From the NCBI GenBank assembly GCA_003167015.1, contig PMUF01000156.1, forward strand, positions 1,619 to 10,743: 9,125 nucleotides of DNA, in the 5' to 3' direction. The notes below the pieces were generated by a model that worked only from the letters and a program-made list of their open reading frames with translations, was not told where the DNA came from and searched no databases. Below are positions 1-6,878 of this stretch, in pieces. The stretch comes from Chitinophagaceae bacterium. Lineage in GTDB: Bacteria; Bacteroidota; Bacteroidia; Chitinophagales; Chitinophagaceae. Position 1 is the first letter of the stretch. The number at the start of each line of letters is the position of its first letter. The position numbers and the translations under genes were made by a program.

Positions 1-438
1 GATGTGCTGTTGTGGCAGGCGGAGGCCTATATTCAGCTGGGACAGGAGAATTCTGCGTTGCCGCTGATCAATGCGCTGCGGACAAGGGCTGCGAACAGCA
101 CGACGCAGACGCGGTTTTCGGATGGGACGGCGCCTTCCAACTACCGGATCAGCACGTATCAGCCGGGGACAAATTGCACCTGGACGCAGGCATATGCCTT
201 TCAGGCGCTGCAGTTCGAGCGGCGGATGGAGTTCGGCATGGAAGGTACGCGGTTTTTCGACCTGGTGCGCTGGGGGATTGCGGCGTCGACACTGAATAGT
301 TTTATTTCCGTTGAAAAGACGAGATTTAATTTCCTGGCGAATGCCAACTTTACGCAGGGAAGGGATGAATATCTGCCTATACCGCAGACCGAGATCAACC
401 TGACGCATGGGTTGTATCAGCAGAATGCGGGGTGGTAG
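1..438 (+). CDS. SusD/RagB-family outer-membrane glycan-binding lipoprotein, C-terminal fragment
   Basis: This is the last 145 residues of a SusD-like protein; the frame is open from base 1 (it reads DVLLWQAEAYIQLG), so the start is outside the window. Seen: a TPR-like helix DVLLWQAEAYIQLGQ, the segment FERRMEFGMEGTRFFDLVRWG at about residues 72-92, and the ending YLPIPQTEINLTHGLYQQN before the TAG stop. These are hallmark C-terminal features of the SusD/RagB family: the E.RR.E...EG.RFFDL.RW stretch, then a YLPIP..E...N close to the end. Family members are usually about 450-600 residues, surface-exposed lipoproteins that cap a SusC TonB-dependent channel and bind oligosaccharides. It is the first visible gene of the + strand train, 53 nt ahead of the sugar porter. 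A susC homologue is expected just upstream. Substrate cannot be read from this fragment; the GH32-type neighbours suggest fructan (inference). Confidence 0.93.
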   Translation, partial: DVLLWQAEAYIQLGQENSALPLINALRTRAANSTTQTRFSDGTAPSNYRISTYQPGTNCTWTQAYAFQALQFERRMEFGMEGTRFFDLVRWGIAASTLNSFISVEKTRFNFLANANFTQGRDEYLPIPQTEINLTHGLYQQNAGW

Positions 439-440
439 AG

Positions 441-469
441 CGGGCGACGACCGGCGCGACCGGGCGACG
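441..469 (+). repeat. Short direct repeat CGGGCGACG between susD and the porter
   Basis: Two copies of CGGGCGACG (441-449 and 461-469), 20 nt apart start to start, fill the GC-rich first half of the 53-nt susD-porter gap; the second half turns A-rich before the ATG at 492. It may be random GC-rich sequence; no promoter elements are visible here. Confidence 0.3.
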
Positions 470-491
470 GCGTTGGAATAAAAACATATAC

Positions 492-1865
492 ATGAGTCAC
501 AGAGGAAGGATAGTATTGATTGCGCTGGTGGCCGCGATGGGCGGGTTGCTGTTCGGGTTCGATACGGGTGTTATTTCGGGGGCGCTGCCTTTCCTCCGCC
601 AGAACTGGGGGCTGAGCGATCCGGATATCGAGTGGGTGACCACGTCGGTGCTGATAGGGGCCCTGCTGGGCGCGATCTTCAGCGGCAAGCTGTCGGATAT
701 CATCGGCCGGAAGCGGATGATCATCATCAACGCGCTGATCTTTACCCTGGGGGCCGTTGGATGTGCGGCGGCCCACAGCCTTGCGCTGCTGATCGTCATG
801 AGGGTCATTATTGGGATCGCGATCGGGATTACCAGCTATGTCGCACCGATGTATATCGCCGAGATCTCGCCGGCGAGGAAGAGAGGCGCGCTGGTGACGC
901 TGAACCAACTCATGATCACCGTAGGCATCCTCGTGTCGTATATCACCGACTACTCTTTGTCCAACGATAACAATGCGGCCTCGTGGCGATGGATGTTCCT
1001 TGTGGGGATCATTCCCGCCCTGATCCTGCTGACAGGCATGTTTTTCCTGCCTGAGACGCCGCGGTGGCTCATCAGCCGGGGAAGATGGGCCGAGGGAGAG
1101 AAGGTGCTGGCGACGGTGGAGGATCCCGATATGATCCCCGCCACGCTGGCGAATATCCGCAAGGAGATGGCCGAGGCGTCGCAAAGCAAAGGGCGGGCCA
1201 TCGATGTGTTCAAGCCCTGGTTGCGGGTTCCGCTGATCATCACCGTCGGGATCTTTTTCTTCCAGCAGTTTTCGGGCGTGAACACCATCATCTATTATTC
1301 TCCGATCATTTTCAAAATGGCCGGGATGGTTAGTAATACGCAGTCCATTCTTCCGGCCATTATTATCGGGGTGGCGAATGTACTGTTCTGTCTGTTGTCG
1401 GTGATCCTGTTGGACCGTGTAGGCAGGCGGAAGCTATACCTGATCGGCATCTGCGGGATGATCCCGTCGCTCGCGCTGCTGGCCTTGTGCTTTCAGCTTC
1501 GGGAGAGGCTGGGCGCGAGTCTGCCGGTGTTTGCGGTGCTGAGTATCGTGGCCTATATTGCTTTTATAGCAATTAGTCTGGCGCCGTTGGGCTGGCTCCT
1601 GATCTCGGAGGTTTTCCCGACCAGTGTTCGGGGCGTAGGCATGAGCATCGGCAGTCTTTCACATTGGGGCTTCAACGCCATCATCAGCTTCACCTTTTTG
1701 AAGTTGGTCAATTCTATTGGGATTGCGCCGACGTTTGGTTTCTACAGTTTTGTGTGTCTGCTGGGGTTGTGGTGGGGATATTATTTTATCCCGGAAACGA
1801 AGGGGAAGTCGCTGGAACAGATCGAGCAGCACTGGCGGGATGGAGGAGGGGCGAGGGATTTGTGA
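492..1865 (+). CDS. MFS sugar porter (XylE/GLUT-like H+-sugar symporter)
   Basis: A 457-residue inner-membrane transporter of the sugar porter family, normal length for XylE/GLUT-type proteins with 12 membrane helices. Seen: helix 1 with FGFDTGVISG (Asp24 aligns with the proton-coupling Asp of XylE), motif A GKLSDIIGRKR (65-75), Arg104 in helix 4, PETPR (187-191) before the central loop, QQFSGVN (258-264) with the sugar-binding Gln-Gln and Asn, DRVGRR (308-313), APLGWLLISEVFP (364-376) and PETKG (434-438). The ATG at 492 is chosen because it starts just before helix 1 and follows an A-rich leader; a GTG at 432 would add 20 unlikely Arg/Gly-rich residues and overlap susD. The acidic residue in helix 1 favours H+ symport over facilitated diffusion. 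In this operon it would bring the monosaccharide released by the downstream glycosidase into the cytoplasm, probably fructose or another hexose. Specificity cannot be settled from sequence alone. Confidence 0.93.
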   Translation: MSHRGRIVLIALVAAMGGLLFGFDTGVISGALPFLRQNWGLSDPDIEWVTTSVLIGALLGAIFSGKLSDIIGRKRMIIINALIFTLGAVGCAAAHSLALLIVMRVIIGIAIGITSYVAPMYIAEISPARKRGALVTLNQLMITVGILVSYITDYSLSNDNNAASWRWMFLVGIIPALILLTGMFFLPETPRWLISRGRWAEGEKVLATVEDPDMIPATLANIRKEMAEASQSKGRAIDVFKPWLRVPLIITVGIFFFQQFSGVNTIIYYSPIIFKMAGMVSNTQSILPAIIIGVANVLFCLLSVILLDRVGRRKLYLIGICGMIPSLALLALCFQLRERLGASLPVFAVLSIVAYIAFIAISLAPLGWLLISEVFPTSVRGVGMSIGSLSHWGFNAIISFTFLKLVNSIGIAPTFGFYSFVCLLGLWWGYYFIPETKGKSLEQIEQHWRDGGGARDL

Positions 1866-1907
1866 GCGACGCGGGCGGAGGGGAGAGGGATCTTTAAAAT
1901 CATCATT

Positions 1908-3380
1908 ATGAAAAAGATAATTGTTGTTTTTCTTTTGCTGGCGGCGGTTTTTCGGGGCGAGGCGCAGTTGGGCGTTCGGTATGATCCGACGGTGCAGTCG
2001 ACATCGGGCATTCAATACTTTAAGCCGGTGGGGAATTTGTTTGTGGGGGATTGTATTCCTTTTTATCATGATGGGACCTATTACCTCTACTGGCTGCTGG
2101 ATTCGGCGCATCATGCGGCGTTGGGTGGCCTGGGCGGGCATCAGTGGGCGCTGAGCACGTCCACCGATCTGAAGACCTGGAAGCATTATCCCCTCGTATT
2201 GGGGATTGACGAGAGCTGGGAGAAGTCTATCTGTACCGGCAGTGTGGTGTTTCATGGTGGCAAATTCTATGCTTTTTATGCGACGCGGCTGATCGATGCC
2301 AATGGCAAGGTGAATGAGCAGCTGAGCTATGCCATCAGCGATGACGGCATTCATTTCGTCAAGCAAAAGCCTAACCCTTTCTACACTTCTGCCCCGGGAT
2401 ACAGCAAACGTAATTTCCGCGACCCTAAGGCGGTTGTCGATGCGGATGGGGTCTTTCATTTGTTTGTGGCTTCGGCGTGGGAGTCGGCGCCTACGGCAGA
2501 CAAGGGCGCGTTGGTACATCTGACGTCGAAGGACCTGAAGACCTGGACGGTATTGAGTCCGCTGATCTACGGGCAGGGAGATGTGCCCGAGTGCCCGGAC
2601 TATTTTCTGTGGAATGGGTGGTATTATATTATTTATGGGCGTGGCGGAAATACGTTCTATTTAAAATCGCGGCACCAATATGGTCCCTGGGAGTATCCGC
2701 GATACCAGACGTTGAATGAAGACTGGGTAAATGTGGCGAAGACGGCGGAGTTCACGCATGGGCGGCGGATCGTGGCGGGATGGGTACCGAGCAGAAAGGG
2801 AGGCGTGGACAATGGGCGCGAGATCTTCGGCGGTAATATTGTTCTCCGCGAATTGAGCCAGGAGGCGGATGGAACGCTGAATACTTTCTGGCCTGCGGAG
2901 GCGATTCCTCCTGCCGGTGCGCCGGTGCAGCCTAGGGCTGTGTATGATAGCTTGATCACGCGGCATGCGGCGGACAACTACACCATACGGTCGGCCGGCG
3001 GGCAGGATGCGGTTTTTTTCCGGGATGTTCCTACCGATTGCAAGATCACTTTTGATGCTGACCCCAGGGGGCTGCCCGAGGAATATGGATGTTTTTTGCG
3101 GTGCGATTCCATCGGCGGACATGGTTACCGGCTGGCCTTCTCGCCAGACAACAGGACCGTCGGACTGGCGGAGACCAGCATTACGGCGGTGGATGGCCTG
3201 GATAGGGCCGTGCGCGTGCAAATCATCATGAAGGGGGATATCATCGACGTATGTGTGGGAAACAAGCGCTGTATCGATGACCGGCTGTATGAGCAGGCGG
3301 GGGCGAATCTTGGATTTTATGCCAAACATGGGACGGTAGATTTCAGTTCCATCCGGATCGAGCCGCTGGCATCGAACTGA
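1908..3380 (+). CDS. Secreted GH32-like (clan GH-J) glycoside hydrolase, divergent
   Basis: A 490-residue protein with a Sec signal peptide (MKKIIVVFLLLAAVFRGEA, cleavage near residue 19; no lipobox Cys), so probably periplasmic. The five-bladed propeller signatures are present: GNLFVGDCIPFYHDGTYYLY (42-61) with candidate nucleophile Asp48, SICTGS (107-112) at the place of the FSGS motif, NFRDPK (169-174) with transition-state Asp172, and PECPDYF (227-233) with candidate acid/base Glu228. A second, beta-sandwich domain covers about 350-490. The usual WMNDPNG nucleophile block is absent and replaced by a GD-type motif, so this is a divergent GH32-like branch rather than a textbook invertase or levanase. 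Known for the family: retaining hydrolysis of beta-fructofuranosides. Inferred: it acts on an oligosaccharide delivered by SusCD and feeds the porter and kinase on either side. It starts 42 nt after the porter gene, with an A/T-rich leader ahead of the ATG. A related five-bladed-propeller activity on another furanoside cannot be excluded. Confidence 0.85.
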   Translation: MKKIIVVFLLLAAVFRGEAQLGVRYDPTVQSTSGIQYFKPVGNLFVGDCIPFYHDGTYYLYWLLDSAHHAALGGLGGHQWALSTSTDLKTWKHYPLVLGIDESWEKSICTGSVVFHGGKFYAFYATRLIDANGKVNEQLSYAISDDGIHFVKQKPNPFYTSAPGYSKRNFRDPKAVVDADGVFHLFVASAWESAPTADKGALVHLTSKDLKTWTVLSPLIYGQGDVPECPDYFLWNGWYYIIYGRGGNTFYLKSRHQYGPWEYPRYQTLNEDWVNVAKTAEFTHGRRIVAGWVPSRKGGVDNGREIFGGNIVLRELSQEADGTLNTFWPAEAIPPAGAPVQPRAVYDSLITRHAADNYTIRSAGGQDAVFFRDVPTDCKITFDADPRGLPEEYGCFLRCDSIGGHGYRLAFSPDNRTVGLAETSITAVDGLDRAVRVQIIMKGDIIDVCVGNKRCIDDRLYEQAGANLGFYAKHGTVDFSSIRIEPLASN

Positions 3381-3426
3381 TGCGACGTCAGCGAGATTTC
3401 AATTGATCAACTTTAATCGAATAGTT

Positions 3427-4398
3427 ATGCTATTAGGCATAGATATCGGGGGGACCAAATGTGCGGTCATCCTTGGAGAAAGAAAAGGCGATGCACATAT
3501 CGGGATATTGGAAAAGCAGGTCATTGCTACCAATCAACCTGTTTATGAGATGATAGAGGCCTTGTTTGTGCTGGCCGAGGAGATGCTGCAACGGAATGCA
3601 GTGGACAAGTCAGGGCTGGAAGGGGTAGGAATCTCCTGTGGCGGACCGTTGAGCAGTAAGCGTGGTATGATCCTGTCGCCGCCCAACCTGCCGGGGTGGG
3701 ACAATATCCCGATCGTGGAGATGGCGGAGCGGCGGTTTGGGGTGAGGACGATCCTGCAAAATGATGCCAATGCCTGTGCGATGGCCGAATGGAAATTTGG
3801 AGCGGGGAGGGGTTATAGTAATGTGATCTTTCTTACTTTCGGTACCGGGATGGGGGCAGGCCTCATCCTCGATGGCCGGTTGTATTCCGGGACGTCGGAT
3901 CTGGCGGGAGAAGTCGGTCACCTCCGGCTGGCAGATATGGGCCCCGTCGGGTTTGGCAAGGCTGGGTCTTTCGAAGGCTACTGCAGCGGCGGGGGGATTG
4001 CGCAGCTGGCGCAGATCATGGTGAGGGAGAAGCTGCAGATGGGGGAGAAGGTATCGTTTTGTTCTTCGTTGGCGGATCTGCCTTTGCTGACAGCGAAGAT
4101 AGTGGCGGAGGCGGCGTATGCCGGGGATGAGCTGGCGGTCGCCATCTACAAGACCTGCGGTCAGTTTTTGGGGAAGGGCTTGTCGCTGCTGATCGATATT
4201 CTGAATCCGGAGGTGATCATCATGGGCAGTATTTACGGCCGGGCGGGGTCATTGCTGGAGGCGGACATGCAGGAGGTGATCCGGCGCGAGACGCTGGAGG
4301 ATTCGCGTACGGTATGCAGGATGGCGCCGGCGGAGTTGGGGGAGCATATCGGGGATATGGCTGCGCTAACGCTGGCGGATATGTGCAGGGGCGTATAG
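3427..4398 (+). CDS. ROK-family sugar kinase (fructokinase/glucokinase-like), zinc motif absent
   Basis: A 323-residue cytoplasmic kinase of normal ROK length. Seen: phosphate-binding GIDIGGTK (4-11), the sugar-binding segment PPNLPGW (85-91), QNDANACAMAEW (111-122) with catalytic base Asp113, the second glycine-rich loop FGTGMGAG (138-145), and GEVGH (161-165). The ATG at 3427 is preferred because it puts the first beta strand (MLLGIDIGGTK) at the very N-terminus; an in-frame TTG at 3403 would add eight residues with no family support. After His165 the usual CxCGxxGCxE zinc site is missing: the stretch to residue 191 contains only Cys186. A zinc-less subgroup of ROK kinases is known, so this need not mean loss of activity. 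Inferred role: ATP-dependent phosphorylation of the hexose imported by the porter (fructose if the GH32 reading holds; glucose, mannose or an aminosugar otherwise). The gene lies 46 nt after the glycosidase and 15 nt before the GtaA-like gene. Confidence 0.9.
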   Translation: MLLGIDIGGTKCAVILGERKGDAHIGILEKQVIATNQPVYEMIEALFVLAEEMLQRNAVDKSGLEGVGISCGGPLSSKRGMILSPPNLPGWDNIPIVEMAERRFGVRTILQNDANACAMAEWKFGAGRGYSNVIFLTFGTGMGAGLILDGRLYSGTSDLAGEVGHLRLADMGPVGFGKAGSFEGYCSGGGIAQLAQIMVREKLQMGEKVSFCSSLADLPLLTAKIVAEAAYAGDELAVAIYKTCGQFLGKGLSLLIDILNPEVIIMGSIYGRAGSLLEADMQEVIRRETLEDSRTVCRMAPAELGEHIGDMAALTLADMCRGV

Positions 4399-4413
4399 CT
4401 TTTTGAAAATAAA

Positions 4414-6375
4414 ATGATGAACATGAAGAATACTATTTGGTTCCTGTTGTTTTGCTTTATGCTCAGGGGGACTGTGTGGGCGCAGGTTGACAAGGCGCCG
4501 GCGTATCCGCTGATCGTCCACAATCCTTATTTCAGTATCTGGTCTTTTACAGATCGGCTGAATGCGTCGGATACGAGGCATTGGACCGGCAGGGAGCAGC
4601 CGATATATGGGGTGCTGGAGGTGGATGGGAAGCAATACCGCTTCATGGGGGCGGGGCCGAGCGATGACGCGGCCAGGCAGCAGAGCGTAGCCGTCAAGGC
4701 GACGCAGACCATCTACCAGTTCAAATGCGGTCCTGTCGATCTGGGGGTGACGTTCACCTCGCCGTTGCTGATTGAGGATCTGGCTTTGTTGTCGCGGCCG
4801 GTTTCGTATGTCAGTTTTGCGGTGCGGTCGGCGGATGGTGGTCAGCATGCCGTGAATCTGTCGTTTGAGGTGTCGACCAACCTGGCGGTGAATGTGAATA
4901 GTCAGCCCGTGACGGCGCAACAGTATTCATCGGGCAGGCTGGGGCTGCTGAAGGCGGGAACGGTCGAGCAGCCGGTGCTGGCGAGGAAGGGGGATGATGT
5001 GCGGATCGACTGGGGGTATGTGTATGTGGCTGCGCCGCTTGAAAAGGGTACGGAGCAGAAGGTCATTGATTTGGCTGGGGGCGCCGATGTCAGCAGGTTG
5101 CGGACGCACATGATCCTTGGCAAGATAGGGTCTAAGACGGTGGAAAGGATGGTGATGATAGGATACGATGAGGGGGATGCCATCCAATACTTTCATACTA
5201 ATTTAAAGGCCTGGTGGGCATTGGAGCCGGGAATGACCATGGAGAAACTGCTGCAGCAGGCCTTTGACGAATACCCGGTAGTGCTGCAAAAATGTGTGGC
5301 CGAAAATGACAGGATCTACACGGATGCGCTGAAGGCCGGAGACGAGAAGTATGCCGCATTATGTGTGCTGGCGTACCGGCAAAGTCTGGCGGCTCATTCT
5401 CTAATAAAGAGTCCGCAGGGTGATATTTTATGGCTGTCGAAGGAGAATTTCAGCAATGGGTCGATCAATACGGTGGATGTGACTTATCCATCCGCTCCCT
5501 TAATGTTGTGCTACAATCCGGCCCTGGTCGAGGGCATGCTGAACGGCATCTTCTACTACAGCGAAAGCGGGAAGTGGGCGAAGCCCTTTGCGGCGCATGA
5601 TCTGGGTACTTATCCCCTGGCCAACGGGCAGACATATGGGGAGGATATGCCCGTCGAGGAATGCGGCAACATGATCATCCTTACGGCGGCTGTCGTGAAG
5701 GCGGAGAACAGGGTGGACTACGCACGGAAGCACTGGGAGACGTTGAGTACCTGGGTTCGTTATCTGGCCGTGAATGGATTTGATCCGACCAACCAGCTGT
5801 GTACGGATGATTTTGCCGGTCACCTGGCGAGGAATGCCAATCTTTCTGTGAAGGCGATCGTGGCTATAGGGTGTTATGCGCGGCTGGCGGAGCTGATGGG
5901 GGAAAAGGATACCGCTGCGAGCTACCGGGCGATGGCCGTATCCATGGCGGCTCAGTGGCCGAAGATGGATGATGCCGGAGATCACTATGCGTTGACGTTT
6001 GACAACAAGGATACGTGGAGCCAGAAATACAACCTTGTTTGGGACAAGATCATGGGGCTGGGCCTGTTTTCGCCGGAGGTCTATCATAAGGAGCTGGCGT
6101 ATTACCTGACGAAGCAGCAGACTTTCGGATTGCCATTGGACAGCCGTAAGACCTATACGAAATCGGACTGGGTCTTATGGACATCGGCGCTGGCGGATGA
6201 TCATGCTACTTTCGAGGCATTGATCGATCCCATCTATAAATACGCCATGGAGACGCCAACGCGGGTTCCTTTGAGTGACTGGCATGAGACGACCGATGGG
6301 AAACAGCGGGGGTTCCAGGCGAGAAGCGTAGTGGGAGGGTATTTTATTGAAGTATTAAAAGATAAATGGAAATGA
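4414..6375 (+). CDS. Secreted GtaA-like protein (DUF4964/DUF5127/DUF4965/DUF1793 family)
   Basis: A 653-residue exported protein with signal peptide NTIWFLLFCFMLRGTVWA (cleavage near residue 23). An in-frame ATG at 4423 is an equally good start. Domain order as read by eye: DUF4964-like opening (PAYPLIVHNPYFSIWS, then DTRHWTGREQPIYG, about 29-80), a beta-rich DUF5127-like region (about 80-290), a DUF4965-like helical part (about 298-460) with AYRQSLAAHSL, DVTYPSAPLMLCYNP, FAAHDLGTYP and GEDMPVEECGNM (409-420), and a DUF1793-like ending (about 465-650) with KYNLVWDKIMGLGLF and PLSDWHETTDG. The helical half resembles six-hairpin (alpha/alpha)6 glycosidase folds. The family takes the name 'glutaminase A' from fungal GtaA, but bacterial members often sit in glycan loci, so a glycosidase activity is at least as plausible here (inference). 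Its length is close to the fungal core. It starts 15 nt after the kinase stop and overlaps the next gene, so it belongs to the operon. Confidence 0.85.
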   Translation: MMNMKNTIWFLLFCFMLRGTVWAQVDKAPAYPLIVHNPYFSIWSFTDRLNASDTRHWTGREQPIYGVLEVDGKQYRFMGAGPSDDAARQQSVAVKATQTIYQFKCGPVDLGVTFTSPLLIEDLALLSRPVSYVSFAVRSADGGQHAVNLSFEVSTNLAVNVNSQPVTAQQYSSGRLGLLKAGTVEQPVLARKGDDVRIDWGYVYVAAPLEKGTEQKVIDLAGGADVSRLRTHMILGKIGSKTVERMVMIGYDEGDAIQYFHTNLKAWWALEPGMTMEKLLQQAFDEYPVVLQKCVAENDRIYTDALKAGDEKYAALCVLAYRQSLAAHSLIKSPQGDILWLSKENFSNGSINTVDVTYPSAPLMLCYNPALVEGMLNGIFYYSESGKWAKPFAAHDLGTYPLANGQTYGEDMPVEECGNMIILTAAVVKAENRVDYARKHWETLSTWVRYLAVNGFDPTNQLCTDDFAGHLARNANLSVKAIVAIGCYARLAELMGEKDTAASYRAMAVSMAAQWPKMDDAGDHYALTFDNKDTWSQKYNLVWDKIMGLGLFSPEVYHKELAYYLTKQQTFGLPLDSRKTYTKSDWVLWTSALADDHATFEALIDPIYKYAMETPTRVPLSDWHETTDGKQRGFQARSVVGGYFIEVLKDKWK

Positions 6376-6854
6376 AGCTTACCACCTGCGTTGTGGCGTT
6401 CTGCCTCTTGTTGACGCACCGGGGTTTCGGGCAGGCGCAGGTGCTGCCGGATTTTACTTTTTACCGGGCGGACGGGCAGGCTTTTGGGCGGAAGGATTTG
6501 CCGGTGGGTAAGCCGGTATTGTTTGTGCTGTTCGATCCGACCTGTCCGCATTGTCAGCGGGCGGTCCGGCATATCGGGGAGCAATATGCGGCCTTTCGGA
6601 AGGCGGAGATCTGCCTGGTGTCCATGGAGAACTGGACTGCCATCAACGGGTTTGTGGCGACATATGGGGGTGCGTTAAAGGGGCGGCCCAATGTGGTGGT
6701 ATTGCGGGATTCCGCGGGCGAGTTTATCGGCAAGTTCAAGCCGATGAAATTTCCGGCGATGATGTTGTTTTCGCGGGATGGGAGATTGGTGGATTATGAG
6801 GATAATGAGAATACTGTGTTTCGGTTGGTGAAGATGATGGCGGTGGCGGAATGA
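6372..6854 (+). CDS. Secreted thioredoxin-fold protein (TlpA/redoxin-like, CPHC)
   Basis: About 160 residues: an N-terminal signal peptide (MKLTTCVVAFCLLLTHRGFGQAQ) followed by one thioredoxin-like domain opening with LPDFTFYRADGQ. The redox motif is CPHC within LFDPTCPHCQ (cysteines encoded at 6543-6545 and 6552-6554), and the probable cis-proline is in KFPAMMLF. This places it with periplasmic TlpA/ResA/AhpC-TSA-like proteins rather than cytoplasmic thioredoxin. The ATG at 6372 overlaps the upstream TGA as ATGA, the classic layout for translational coupling, and gives a lysine after Met; an in-frame ATG at 6366 adds only Met-Glu. A Bacteroidota-typical role would be thiol/disulfide exchange in the periplasm; the partner is unknown. 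Overlap with the GtaA-like gene suggests they are made together, although that protein has few cysteines after its signal (C105, C294, C317, C366, C417, C463, C487). It is the last gene of the operon. Confidence 0.87.
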   Translation: MKLTTCVVAFCLLLTHRGFGQAQVLPDFTFYRADGQAFGRKDLPVGKPVLFVLFDPTCPHCQRAVRHIGEQYAAFRKAEICLVSMENWTAINGFVATYGGALKGRPNVVVLRDSAGEFIGKFKPMKFPAMMLFSRDGRLVDYEDNENTVFRLVKMMAVAE

Positions 6855-6878
6855 GGGGCGTTTGTTGTCTTTGAGCGA

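Noticed and set aside
417..1184. Long - strand frame opposite the susD end and porter
   Set aside because: It is antisense to a well-supported transporter gene; the product is rich in Arg/His/Pro/Gln as expected from a GC-rich mirror frame.
1659..2519. Long - strand frame opposite the porter end and GH32-like start
   Set aside because: Same mirror-frame composition and it crosses the boundary between two real genes.
3403..3410. TTGATCAA palindrome upstream of the kinase gene as an operator
   Set aside because: Eight bases of an AT-rich palindrome are too likely by chance and no second copy or promoter element accompanies it.
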